From positions 558,001-622,000 of the forward strand of contig CAWEOA010000008.1 in assembly GCA_963810615.1 (NCBI GenBank): a stretch of 64,000 nucleotides of DNA, read 5' to 3'. Of this stretch, positions 9,310-17,492 are shown piece after piece. Origin of the DNA: JARRQJ01 sp963810615 (lineage in GTDB: Bacteria > Pseudomonadota > Gammaproteobacteria > DRLM01). Below the pieces are notes generated by a model. It saw only the letters and a program-made list of their open reading frames with translations. It was not told the DNA's origin and ran no database searches. Made by a program: the position numbers and the translations under genes. Each line of letters opens with the position of its first letter. The stretch's first letter is position 1.

Positions 9310-10355
9310 TAGCGATCTCCGCAAGGCTTGTGCTGGGCAGCATTCTCGTCGGCGGATTGGCTGAGGTCGATGGTGGCGACGGCGGGCATGCCGAGGCGCA
9401 ATTGATTCTGTGGATTGCAGACAAAGATCCGCACCTGGTAGACCAGGTCCGTGCGTACCTCTCGAGTTTCCACCGACTTTGGCGTGAATTCGGCGGTGGG
9501 GGAGATGAAACCGACCCAGCCGTCATAGCCTTTGTCGGGGAAGCTGTCGGTGTGCACCGTGGCGCGCATGCCCGGATGGATGCGGCCCAGGTCGGTTTCG
9601 CCGACGTAGGCGCGAATCCAGAGCGGATCGGTCAAGGCCAGGGTATAGACCGGACGCTGCGGGGAGGCCATGTCGCCTGGCTCCAGCAGGCGATCCTGAA
9701 TCACCCCGTCCGCCGGGGCGTAGAGGTCCGTGTCGGATAGCTGGCGCTTCACCAGGGCCAGCTGCGCCTGGTCTGCCTTCAGTGTCGCCTCGGCAGCGGC
9801 AATATCCTCCTTGCGCGGGCCGGCCTCGGCAAGGCGTAGCGTCTCCTTGGCGGCTCTTAGCTTCGCCTTGGCCGCATCCGCTACGGCGCGGGCATTGTCC
9901 GCCTGCTCCTGGGCCGCCAGTTTCTGCGTCGTCAGCTCGGTGAGACGATGGCTGGTGCGCTCGACATTGGCGGCGGTGATGCGGGCCGCCTCCACCTCCG
10001 CCTGCAGCTGGCGGATTTCCTCGAGGCGGGTGCCGGCCTTGAGCCTCGTCACGACCTCCTGCTGCGCCGCGGCACGGGCGGCGGCCTGATCTGTGACGTG
10101 TTGGAGACGCGTTTTATCGAGGCTGGCCAGCAGGTCGCCCTTTTTGACCCGATCTCCCTCCTGCAAGCGCATGTCGGAAATGCGTTCACTGCCGTTGAAG
10201 GCAAGCTGGACTTGACGGATGTCCACATTGCCGTGGAGGGTGAGGGTATTGCCGGCGTTGTTGCCATCGCTGCGGTGCAGGAATAGGTAGCCGGCAGTGG
10301 CGGCGGCGATGAGAATTAAAAGCAGGGGAAGCAGGAACTTGATCCGTTTGTTCAT
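9309..10355 (-). CDS. HlyD-family periplasmic adaptor (YhiI-like)
   Basis: A 348-residue membrane-fusion protein. An N-terminal anchor 'FLLPLLLILIAAATAGYLFL' is followed by a lipoyl half-domain ('RLQEGDRVKKGDLLASLD'), a long alpha-helical hairpin rich in Ala/Glu/Gln (about 75-205), and the returning 'DLYAPADGVIQDRLLEPGD' strand. The beta-barrel 'IRAYVGETDLGRIHPGM' completes the fold. It is the first gene of the exporter operon and would bridge the inner-membrane transporter to a TolC-type channel, which is not encoded nearby. Confidence 0.93.
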   Translation of the reverse strand: MNKRIKFLLPLLLILIAAATAGYLFLHRSDGNNAGNTLTLHGNVDIRQVQLAFNGSERISDMRLQEGDRVKKGDLLASLDKTRLQHVTDQAAARAAAQQEVVTRLKAGTRLEEIRQLQAEVEAARITAANVERTSHRLTELTTQKLAAQEQADNARAVADAAKAKLRAAKETLRLAEAGPRKEDIAAAEATLKADQAQLALVKRQLSDTDLYAPADGVIQDRLLEPGDMASPQRPVYTLALTDPLWIRAYVGETDLGRIHPGMRATVHTDSFPDKGYDGWVGFISPTAEFTPKSVETREVRTDLVYQVRIFVCNPQNQLRLGMPAVATIDLSQSADENAAQHKPCGDR

Positions 10356-10894
10356 GCGAAGTGCGATCTCGGTTCGGTTTTGGGCCGGGGTATGAGTGTA
10401 GCGAGCCGAGCGTGAAATGTCGCGCCGGAAACACTCGCATTGCCAATGGTAACGTTTTGACCTCGGTCAATATATAGCCGGGCCAACGCCGTTGGAGATA
10501 TATCTATAGCATAAATCGGTTGAAACACCATCAATACGGGAATGCCATTTCCTGGTAATCATTCTCGCTCTGTTCCTTTAGGGCAATGATGTCCTCGATA
10601 CGCTGTTCGGTTACGACATGATGGTCTTGCTAGGGACGGTGACGCTGTTGCTTCGTACATTTCGCATTCGCCGGATTGTGGATAATCATATTGCGCTGCT
10701 GACGGGTTTTGTAAACAGAGTGATTGCGGCGTGTTTGATATGAGCTTCTGTGACCCATTTCACATTTTTTCGATATGACGTCGCGTCGAAATGTGATCGA
10801 GTCTGCATTTCCAAAATTGCCGTTGGTTTGCCGCTTAAAATCTATTAAGCCGCAGATTGTTTTACCGATAAATCTCTCGAAGTAAGGAATCGTA
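10356..10894. other. Long intergenic region between divergent exporter and metalloprotease units
   Basis: This 539-base stretch is AT-richer than its surroundings and has no convincing gene; a 90-codon frame on the minus strand lacks coding character or a ribosome site. It should contain the promoters for the leftward exporter operon and for the rightward riboswitch-metalloprotease transcript. It includes a 14-base palindrome near the exporter and loose inverted repeats, for example around 10768-10797 (CACATTT and AAATGTG arms). I could not fix a -35/-10 pair with confidence. Confidence 0.6.
10457..10470. promoter_or_regulatory. 14-base palindrome, candidate repressor operator
   Basis: TTGACC and GGTCAA arms form a perfect 6-2-6 palindrome about 100 bases upstream of the adaptor start. 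Related HlyD-ABC operons (for example ybhGFSR) are controlled by TetR-family repressors, so an operator here is reasonable, but no regulator gene lies next to it. TTGACC also resembles a -35 box on either strand. Confidence 0.35.
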
Positions 10895-10980
10895 AAAGGC
10901 AAACCCGAACGAAAGGCGGGGGCGCAAAGTTACCGGTCTAAAGGGCGCATGCCCCACGACAGCGGGATTGCCGATAACTC
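10895..10980 (+). ncRNA. Class I cyclic-di-GMP riboswitch (GEMM-I)
   Basis: The stretch matches the GEMM-I consensus in order: 'GGCAAACC' (from about 10898), a GAAA tetraloop (10911-10914), 'GGGCGCAAAG' (10920-10929), 'CCGGTCTAAAGG' (10933-10944), and 'CAGCGGGATTGCCGA' (10960-10974). The GAAA loop and its receptor and the CGCAAAG core are the hallmarks of the aptamer that binds c-di-GMP; a few variants prefer 3',3'-cGAMP, and I cannot decide this by eye. It lies about 105 bases upstream of the metalloprotease start in the same direction. A weak stem (10984-10990 with 11008-11014) follows but no T-run is visible, so the expression platform may act on translation. Confidence 0.93.
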
Positions 10981-11084
10981 CACGCCTATCCAGCCCCTTG
11001 CGGCGAATAGGTGCGTACCCCGGTCAATCCTTCGTGCTGATCCCCGGTTACTTGTCTCCACTGAACAGGAAAGCAGGCGTCGGC

Positions 11085-13211
11085 ATGGGGAAATTTTTCT
11101 CTCGAGTAATTGTTGGGGTGATGATGGCGGCGTTGACCATGCCGGTATTCGCCGCCGACAGCGCCGTTGCCTTACTGGCGCCATTTTCCAATACGTCCAA
11201 TATGATCGGGAATATTCCCGACGGTTACTTCGAACCTGTTGCACTGAACAGCAAGGCGCTGTTCGCCTATCCGCCGAATTCCAAGCACGATCTGGTATTG
11301 CCGCATCTAGGCAGGATTGCAGTGGAGCATGATCGTACCCGGACTGTGGATCTCGGCGGTGTCGTAACGCGCTGGGAGGGCCATGTCGCAGGAATCGCTG
11401 CCTTGAAAGTCACCTTCGTCAAAGGTATATCGGGCATGGTGAGCGGGGTTATCGACACGCCGCGCGGGCGGGTGCTGTTAGGGCAGGCGGGCGACTATAT
11501 CGTGTATAAACAGAGTCGCGCTGCGGTCGCGCCATCCATGGCTGTTGCTAAAGAAATTCCTGAGGCGCTGTTGGAGAAGTCCCTCGATCCGAACAGCGAT
11601 ATTGAGAGCAACAAGCCAGCCAGCGTTTCCTATCCGGTTGAATTCAACGCGGCGGCGCTTGCCAATGTGCCGCTCAACGCTGAAGTGGATGTATCTTTGC
11701 CGGGCGCCGGAGATTTTCGCGTGGTCCATGACAACACCTTGGCCGGGGATCTGGGGGCCACTACCTTCGTTGGTTATCTCAAGGATTTCGGTGATGATTT
11801 CCGTATGATCGTCACCTATTCTCCCAGCGGTGCACAGGGACAGATACTGACTCCGTATGGTATGTACCTGATTAAAACCATAGGCCGGCAACAATGGCTG
11901 ATCGATGTCGACGGTTCCGATTTGCATCATGTGGTGCCTGTCGCTAACGACGGCCTCGGCGGTAAGGACCAAGCACCCGCATCCGCCATTGCCGGCGCAG
12001 TCGTACAAACCAGGGTTGCGGCCGGCGTCGGCGCGACCACGAGTCCTGCCTCGACTTCAATAGCAGCCGCAGCCGTTGCCGGCGCCACCAAGACGCGCAT
12101 CGATGTGTTGGTGGTGTATACCCCGGGAATGGAAACCCGCTATGGCGGCGTAGATCAGGTACAGACCCGCATACAAAATCTCGTGGCCTTGGCCAATCAG
12201 GCCTATATCGACAGCGGTGTGGATATCAGTTTGCGCTTGGTGGGTGTCGTCAAGATCGATGGATCGGATAATTCTTCGAACATCGATACCTTGAATGCCA
12301 TCACCAACGGCGGCGCTCCGTATAACAATGTCGCGTGGCTGCGCAACGCTTACGGCGCGGACCTGGTGTCTCTCATCCGGCCCTTTTCCATGGCGCAGGG
12401 CGGTTTGTGCGGAATCAGTTGGGTGGGCGGCTCCAATGGTGCATCCATTGCTCTTTATCGTGATCAAGGCTACTCGGTGGTAAGCGATGGCCGGGACGGC
12501 GGCTACTTTTGCTCGGCGTATACGTTCGCGCATGAGCTTGGCCACAATATGGGGAATGTGCATGATCGCGCCACGGTGGCCCAGCAAGACGGTAGTCATG
12601 GCGCTTACCCTTATTCATTCGGTTACGGGCTTACCGGGCAATTCGGCACCATCATGAGTTATGTCGATCCCGAGGTGGGTAAGTTTTCCAACCCGGACAG
12701 GCTGTGCAGGGGGCAAGCGGCTTGCGGCATAGCGGAGACGGACGCGGCGAACTCCGCCGATAACGCCCGCTCTCTCAACAATACCCGCCGTTATGTGGCG
12801 GCCTATACGCCTGAGGCATCCGCCGCCGTGCAAATGATCTCGATTGCGGGGGTGGTCACCGCGGACGGTATGGCGCTGAGCGGGGTACAGATGAATACCT
12901 CGGCAGCGGCCACATGCAGCGCCAGCGGGGATAACGGCGCTTATTCATGCATCGTCGCCAGCGATTGGAGCGGTGATATTACGCCGTCACTGAGCGGCTA
13001 TAGCTTTAGTCCGGAGAAAATATCCCTGAGCAAAGTGACCGATAATAGCGTTGACCAGAATTTCACCGCGGCGCCCGATAAGAATCTGAGTTTGACGGCA
13101 GCGGCCAGTCAGAGTTCGAGTTCCGGCGGCGGCGGGGTGCTTGGTTACGAAACCTTGGCCTTTTTGGCAATATTTGCCGGTTTAAGGTCGCGGTGCCGTT
13201 TAGCATCTTGA
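11085..13211 (+). CDS. Secreted reprolysin-like zinc metalloprotease with GlyGly-CTERM-like tail
   Basis: A predicted 708-residue exported protease. I choose the ATG at 11085 because a signal peptide starts there ('MGKFFSRVIVGVMMAALTM...VFAAD'); an earlier in-frame ATG at 10968 lies inside the riboswitch and is rejected. The catalytic zinc site is 'HELGHNMGNVHD' at 483-494 with a Met-turn 'GTIMSY' at about 522-527, the metzincin arrangement of reprolysin-like (M12B/M72-like) peptidases. After about residue 585 comes a short carboxypeptidase-regulatory-like beta domain. A Ser-rich linker, 'GGGG', a hydrophobic segment and a basic end 'LRSRCRLAS' resemble the GlyGly-CTERM sorting signal processed by rhombosortase. 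Expression is probably set by the upstream c-di-GMP riboswitch. Confidence 0.9.
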   Translation: MGKFFSRVIVGVMMAALTMPVFAADSAVALLAPFSNTSNMIGNIPDGYFEPVALNSKALFAYPPNSKHDLVLPHLGRIAVEHDRTRTVDLGGVVTRWEGHVAGIAALKVTFVKGISGMVSGVIDTPRGRVLLGQAGDYIVYKQSRAAVAPSMAVAKEIPEALLEKSLDPNSDIESNKPASVSYPVEFNAAALANVPLNAEVDVSLPGAGDFRVVHDNTLAGDLGATTFVGYLKDFGDDFRMIVTYSPSGAQGQILTPYGMYLIKTIGRQQWLIDVDGSDLHHVVPVANDGLGGKDQAPASAIAGAVVQTRVAAGVGATTSPASTSIAAAAVAGATKTRIDVLVVYTPGMETRYGGVDQVQTRIQNLVALANQAYIDSGVDISLRLVGVVKIDGSDNSSNIDTLNAITNGGAPYNNVAWLRNAYGADLVSLIRPFSMAQGGLCGISWVGGSNGASIALYRDQGYSVVSDGRDGGYFCSAYTFAHELGHNMGNVHDRATVAQQDGSHGAYPYSFGYGLTGQFGTIMSYVDPEVGKFSNPDRLCRGQAACGIAETDAANSADNARSLNNTRRYVAAYTPEASAAVQMISIAGVVTADGMALSGVQMNTSAAATCSASGDNGAYSCIVASDWSGDITPSLSGYSFSPEKISLSKVTDNSVDQNFTAAPDKNLSLTAAASQSSSSGGGGVLGYETLAFLAIFAGLRSRCRLAS

Positions 13212-13290
13212 ATTCACCGCTCAGAATCATCGCCATTTCTCGCTGATGCTCGAAATGACAAATTCAAATTAATCAGAGATTCCTTAGAAA

Positions 13291-13800
13291 TTATGAATGG
13301 CGTCCGAGGACCGCAAGCAGTCCTCGCAGCAAGCTCAACGGGGTGGGCGGGCAGCCGCGGATCACGGCATCCACGGGTATGACGTTGTTCACTGCGCCGA
13401 GGCTGGCGTAGGATACGCCGAATTCGCCGCCGCAGGCCGCGCAATCGCCCACCGCCACCACCAGCGTGGGTTCGGCGACGGCAGCCAGGGTCATCTTCAG
13501 CGCCGTCTCCATGTTGCGCGTTACCGGTCCGGTCACCAGCAGCATGTCGGCGTGGCGCGGCGAGGCGACGAAGTGGATACCGAAACGCTCCAGATCGTAG
13601 TAAGGATTGTTGAGGGCGTGAATCTCCAGCTCGCAGGCGTTGCAGGAGCCCGCATCCACCTGGCGGATGGCGAGCGAGCCGCGATAGCGCCGCTGAATTA
13701 ACGCGGAGATCCGCCTACCCAGATCCTCGACCTCGGGGTCAGATCGCGCCAGCGGCTCGGTGATCACGCCGGTGCGCAGGATCTTGCGAAATATCTTCAT
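13291..13800 (-). CDS. HyfI/NuoB-like small subunit of a Hyf/Ehr-type membrane complex
   Basis: A 169-residue homologue of the [NiFe]-hydrogenase small subunit/complex I NuoB. It keeps the ligands of the proximal (N2-type) [4Fe-4S] cluster: 'GSCNACELE' (Cys53, Cys56), 'GDCAACGG' (Cys120, with Cys123 extra) and 'RGCPPTP' (Cys150). It is the last gene of the operon and lies 10 bases after the large subunit. An electron-transferring cluster therefore remains although the active site of the large subunit is lost. HyfI is the closest named family member; hydrogenase activity is not implied. Confidence 0.9.
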   Translation of the reverse strand: MKIFRKILRTGVITEPLARSDPEVEDLGRRISALIQRRYRGSLAIRQVDAGSCNACELEIHALNNPYYDLERFGIHFVASPRHADMLLVTGPVTRNMETALKMTLAAVAEPTLVVAVGDCAACGGEFGVSYASLGAVNNVIPVDAVIRGCPPTPLSLLRGLLAVLGRHS

Positions 13801-13810
13801 GTCCGCCGTC

Positions 13811-15376
13811 TCACAGATCGTGTCCGGAATAGGAGCAGTTGAAGGATTTATTGTTGAGCGGGAAATCCGGTACGGGCACTTCGCGTGCCGCCAGTTCCAG
13901 GCCTAGCCAATTGATCATGGAGGGATCGCGTATATAGCAGCGGTCGATGGCGCCGTGCGCCGTCAGCCGCAGCCAGGTGACGATCTCGCCGCGCCATGAT
14001 TCGATCACCGCAAATCCGCAGCCTGCATCCTGCGGTGTGTGCCATCCCGTATACACTGCGCCGTCGGGAAGTTCGCGCAACAGTGTTTCAACCAGGCGTG
14101 CACTGTCTTGTATCTCCGCGAAGCGCACCCACAGACGTGCCGCCACATCGCCGCCGCGGCATACGGCGACCCGCGGCGGATGGAAATCATAAGGGGCATA
14201 GGCCGCGTCCCGGCGTGCATCGCAGTCCTGTTCCGCGCTGCGTCCGGCATAGCCCAGCAAGCCTATGTCGGCGGCATCGGCTGCCGTGACGATACCGGAA
14301 TCGATGACCCTCTCGCGGATCGGAGTATGGTTTTCATAGGTGTCGTAGAGTTCGCGCATCTCGGCGGCGACGGCGCGGGTCTGGGTCAGCAGCAGCTGTA
14401 TGCCGTCGTCGTCCACATTGCGGGTTACACCGCCGGGTTGGATGCAGTCCATGAGCAGGCGATGGCCGAACAGCTGCAGATGGCTGCGCGCCAGGTCCTC
14501 GCGCAGCCGCTGACACTGCATGTGCATAAAGCTCCAGGCGGCATCATTGCACACGGCGCCGATGTCTCCGATATGATTGGCCAACCGCTCGCGCTCACAC
14601 AATACCGCACGCAGCGCGGCGGCGCGCGGTGGTATCTCTAAACCTGCAGCCTGTTCCGCGGCCTGGCAGTAGGCCCAGCTATGCGCCACCGTCGCATCGC
14701 CCGAGACCCGAGCCGCCAGGCGCGCCCCCGCCGGTACATCGCGACCCTCCATGGTCTTTTCGATGCCCTTGTGGACATAGCCCAGTCGTTCTTCCAGATT
14801 GAGGATCTGTTCGCCCACGGCGAGAAAGCGGAAGTGTCCCGGCTCGATGATGCTCGCATGCACAGGCCCTACCGGGATCTCATAGACGCCGTCGCCTTCC
14901 GCCTCGATGAAGGGATAACGACCTTCGACACGCGGCAGTTGCGTAGCGGCGGCGAATGCCTTGCGTAGCGGGAAAGCGTTCGCCGGCCAATGTTCGTGTT
15001 TGAGCCATGGCCGCGTATCGGGATGTCCGTCGGGGATCAGGCCGAACAGGTCGTGGATGACGCGTTCCATGCGGGCCGCGGCGACGTAGTAGGGCGTGAT
15101 ACTGGGGAAGGCATTGGCGTGGGCATCCAGGGTGGTCGAGGCAAGGGCATAGCCGTGATCTTTCTGGGCGAAGGCGGCATGGATGGTGAAGGATTCATCT
15201 TCCTCCACCGCCCACAGCGCTACCAGGCGCAGCCTCGCTTCCCTAGCCAGCTTGGCCATCGCTTGCCACTGGGCGATGGCAATGAGCAGACTGGGCGGTT
15301 CGGTAGAGAAGTCTTGTGCGGCAACACCGCCCTGGGTGAGCAGGGTATTCAGCTGTGCGTGTAATGCGAATCTCAT
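13811..15376 (-). CDS. HyfG/NuoCD-like large subunit lacking all [NiFe] cysteines
   Basis: A 521-residue fusion of a NuoC-like N-terminal domain (to about 150) and a NuoD/HyfG-like domain. I start it at ATG 15376, which overlaps the upstream stop (ATGA). In hydrogenases the Ni-Fe centre is held by two CxxC motifs. Here the N-terminal one reads 'VSGDATVAHS' (224-233) where HycE/HyfG have VCGICGFAHS, and the C-terminal one reads 'NCSYSGHDL' at the very end where HycE has DPCYSC, so all four ligands are gone. Flanking residues (HKGIEK, the AH after the first motif) are retained. This is the diagnostic of energy-converting hydrogenase-related (Ehr) complexes. The electron donor or acceptor is unknown. 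Confidence 0.9.
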   Translation of the reverse strand: MRFALHAQLNTLLTQGGVAAQDFSTEPPSLLIAIAQWQAMAKLAREARLRLVALWAVEEDESFTIHAAFAQKDHGYALASTTLDAHANAFPSITPYYVAAARMERVIHDLFGLIPDGHPDTRPWLKHEHWPANAFPLRKAFAAATQLPRVEGRYPFIEAEGDGVYEIPVGPVHASIIEPGHFRFLAVGEQILNLEERLGYVHKGIEKTMEGRDVPAGARLAARVSGDATVAHSWAYCQAAEQAAGLEIPPRAAALRAVLCERERLANHIGDIGAVCNDAAWSFMHMQCQRLREDLARSHLQLFGHRLLMDCIQPGGVTRNVDDDGIQLLLTQTRAVAAEMRELYDTYENHTPIRERVIDSGIVTAADAADIGLLGYAGRSAEQDCDARRDAAYAPYDFHPPRVAVCRGGDVAARLWVRFAEIQDSARLVETLLRELPDGAVYTGWHTPQDAGCGFAVIESWRGEIVTWLRLTAHGAIDRCYIRDPSMINWLGLELAAREVPVPDFPLNNKSFNCSYSGHDL

Positions 15377-16836
15377 CGGACGGCACCTTGCAGCAGGGCG
15401 GCGGCGGTCTGGTACCAGTCGGCCAGGAAGCCGGGGATGGCCAGGCCCAGCCACAGCGCTATCCCGAAATGGATATAGACCGGAAGCATGTTGACGTGTA
15501 CCAGGTTCACCTGTTCCGGAGGGGTGCCGAAGGCCATGGGTTGCACATGCCGAAACAGGCCGGCGAAGGCCAGCACCAGTCCCAGCAACAACAGGACCAC
15601 CGTCCACGGGTGGGTATGCAGGGCCGCAGTCAGCAAGAGAAATTCACTGGTGAACACGCCGAAGGGCGGAAAGCCGGCGATGGCGATGGTGCCGATCAAC
15701 AGCCCCCAGCCGATGCCGGGATGGTGGCGCACCAGTCCGCGGATGTTGCTCATCTGCTGGGTGCCCATGACCTGGGCCGCATGGCCGACGGTGAAGAAGA
15801 TCCCGGACTTGACCAACGAGTGGACGGTCATGTGCAACAGTCCGGCGAAATTGGCCAGCGGCGTGCCGATGCCGAAGGCCAGGGTCATCAGTCCCATGTG
15901 TTCGATGGAGGAAAAGGAGAACAGGCGTTTGATGTCGCGTTGGCGGTGCAATGCCAGGGCCGCCACCAGCAAGGACAGCAGGCCAAAGCCCATCATCAGC
16001 TTGCCGGCCAGACCGCTGTGGGTGGCGCCGTCCACCAGTGTCTTGCAACGCACCAGGGCATAGAGCGCCACGTTGAGCAGCAGTCCCGAGAGCACTGCGG
16101 AGATGGGCGTCGGGCCTTCGCCGTGGGCGTCCGGTAACCAGGTGTGCATGGGTACCAGACCGATCTTGGTGCCGTAACCCACCATCAGGAACATGAAGGC
16201 GATGGTCATCACGCCGGGCGCCAGCTGATCGGCGTGCGCATAGAGCACGGTCCAGGTCAGGGCGGTATTGTCGTGTCCCAGGACTTCGGAAGAGGTGGAG
16301 AAGATCAGGATGGTGCCGAACAGGGCCAGGGCGATGCCTACGCCGCACACGATGAAGTACTTCCAGGCGGCGGCGATGGCGGCGGGCGTGCGATACAGGG
16401 AGACCAGCAGCACCGTCGCCAGGGTGGCCAGCTCAAGTGCTATCCACAGCACACCCAGGTTGTTGGTGGTGAGGCCCAGGTACATGCCGAAGATGAACAG
16501 TTGGTACATGGCGTGATAGAGGCGCAGGCGCTCGGCCGTCACCCGTCCGATCGCCTGTTCATGTCGCATATAAGGCGCCGAGAAGATGGCGGTGCTGGTG
16601 GCGACGAAGGCGGTCAGGGAGACCAGAAACACATTATAAGCGTCGAGGAAAAACGCCTGGCCATGAGCGGTGAACGATCCGTGTTCCAGGACCTGATAGG
16701 CCAGCGCCAAGGCCGCGGCCAGAGTGACGGCACTGGCGGCGATGTTCAAGAGGGTCGCGCGTGGCCGGTGGCCTATCATGCCCATGATGACGCCTGCGAT
16801 CAGCGGTGTGGCCAGCAACAGGTCGAACAGGTTCAC
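15373..16836 (-). CDS. HyfF-like proton-translocating antiporter-type subunit (NuoN/L family)
   Basis: About 487 residues with some 13-14 membrane helices. I start at the GTG at 16836, preceded by GGAGG and overlapping the previous stop (GTGA); the open frame extends further upstream only by read-through of another gene. The conserved antiporter motifs are present: Glu in the fifth helix region ('LWIALELATLATVLLV'), the broken-helix 'KIGLVPMHTWLPDAHGEGPTP', and 'FSSIEHMGLMTLAFG'. In Hyf/Hyc and complex I relatives these helices carry protons or Na+. It is one of two such subunits in the operon; HyfD is missing. Confidence 0.92.
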   Translation of the reverse strand: MNLFDLLLATPLIAGVIMGMIGHRPRATLLNIAASAVTLAAALALAYQVLEHGSFTAHGQAFFLDAYNVFLVSLTAFVATSTAIFSAPYMRHEQAIGRVTAERLRLYHAMYQLFIFGMYLGLTTNNLGVLWIALELATLATVLLVSLYRTPAAIAAAWKYFIVCGVGIALALFGTILIFSTSSEVLGHDNTALTWTVLYAHADQLAPGVMTIAFMFLMVGYGTKIGLVPMHTWLPDAHGEGPTPISAVLSGLLLNVALYALVRCKTLVDGATHSGLAGKLMMGFGLLSLLVAALALHRQRDIKRLFSFSSIEHMGLMTLAFGIGTPLANFAGLLHMTVHSLVKSGIFFTVGHAAQVMGTQQMSNIRGLVRHHPGIGWGLLIGTIAIAGFPPFGVFTSEFLLLTAALHTHPWTVVLLLLGLVLAFAGLFRHVQPMAFGTPPEQVNLVHVNMLPVYIHFGIALWLGLAIPGFLADWYQTAAALLQGAVR

Positions 16837-17492
16837 TGTTTTTCCTCCAGGTGCTCCAAGTCCAGGGAGTCGAAGGTCCTGCGGATCTGGAAAAAGAACA
16901 GGCCGAAGATCAGGGCCGCGATCAAGACATCGAAGGCCACGCCTATCTCCACCACCAGCGGCATGCCGTTGGTCGCGGCGGTGGCGGTGAAAAACAGGGC
17001 GTTCTCCAATGAAAGAAAGGCGACCACCTGGGTGATGGCCTTGCGGCGCGTGATCATCATCAACATGCTGAGCAGTACGCAGGCCAAGGCGATGGCGATG
17101 ATGTTGCGCGTCACCAGCTGCGAGAGTTTCTCGATGGGCAGGCTGACATAAAAGGCGAACAGCACCAGGGCCGCGCCGATCAACAGCGTTACCGGGACAT
17201 TGACCAGAGACTCCACCTCGCGGTGCACGCCAAGTCGGATGACGATGCGCCATAACAGCCAGGGCAGCAGCAGTCCCTTGAGCAACAGCGCCAGTAATGC
17301 CGAGACATAGAGTTCGGGCACCCCGGCGACGAAGGCGACCAGGGCCGAGGTCAGCGCCAGCAACACGCCCTGCAGCGCGAACCAGCGCAGCAGGGCGCGC
17401 ATGTGGCGTTGTGCCAGCAGGGCGAAGACGATCAGCAGCATGGCCGCCGCCGCCACTACCACCCATTGCTGTAACAGGCCGGGCTGTGTCAC
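16833..17492 (-). CDS. HyfE-like membrane subunit (NuoK-like)
   Basis: A 219-residue membrane protein, close to the 216 residues of E. coli HyfE. The GTG start at 17492 overlaps the preceding stop (GTGA). Six or so helices are visible, with 'AITQVVAFLSLENALFF' carrying the conserved helix-borne Glu of the NuoK family, and a charged C-terminal end 'RRTFDSLDLEHLEEKQ'. In these complexes HyfE/NuoK subunits form part of the ion path next to HyfC and the antiporter-like subunits. Confidence 0.9.
   Translation of the reverse strand: MTQPGLLQQWVVVAAAAMLLIVFALLAQRHMRALLRWFALQGVLLALTSALVAFVAGVPELYVSALLALLLKGLLLPWLLWRIVIRLGVHREVESLVNVPVTLLIGAALVLFAFYVSLPIEKLSQLVTRNIIAIALACVLLSMLMMITRRKAITQVVAFLSLENALFFTATAATNGMPLVVEIGVAFDVLIAALIFGLFFFQIRRTFDSLDLEHLEEKQ

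Noticed and set aside
8329..9312. 327-codon open frame antisense to the double ATPase
   Set aside because: Shadow frame of GC-rich coding DNA; low-complexity Gly/His/Gln sequence with no motif.
10630..10902. 90-codon open frame on the minus strand
   Set aside because: Overlaps the riboswitch start, has no ribosome site and no protein-like composition.
10968..11084. Upstream in-frame ATG giving a 747-residue metalloprotease
   Set aside because: It lies inside the conserved riboswitch core, and the signal peptide starts at 11085; the extra 39 residues look random.
15377..15607. N-terminal extension of the large subunit frame
   Set aside because: It is an alternative frame of the upstream HyfF-like gene; the ATGA overlap at 15376 is the natural start.
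16837..17466. N-terminal extension of the HyfF-like frame
   Set aside because: Lies in a wrong frame of the HyfE-like gene; GTG 16836 has GGAGG and overlaps the preceding stop.
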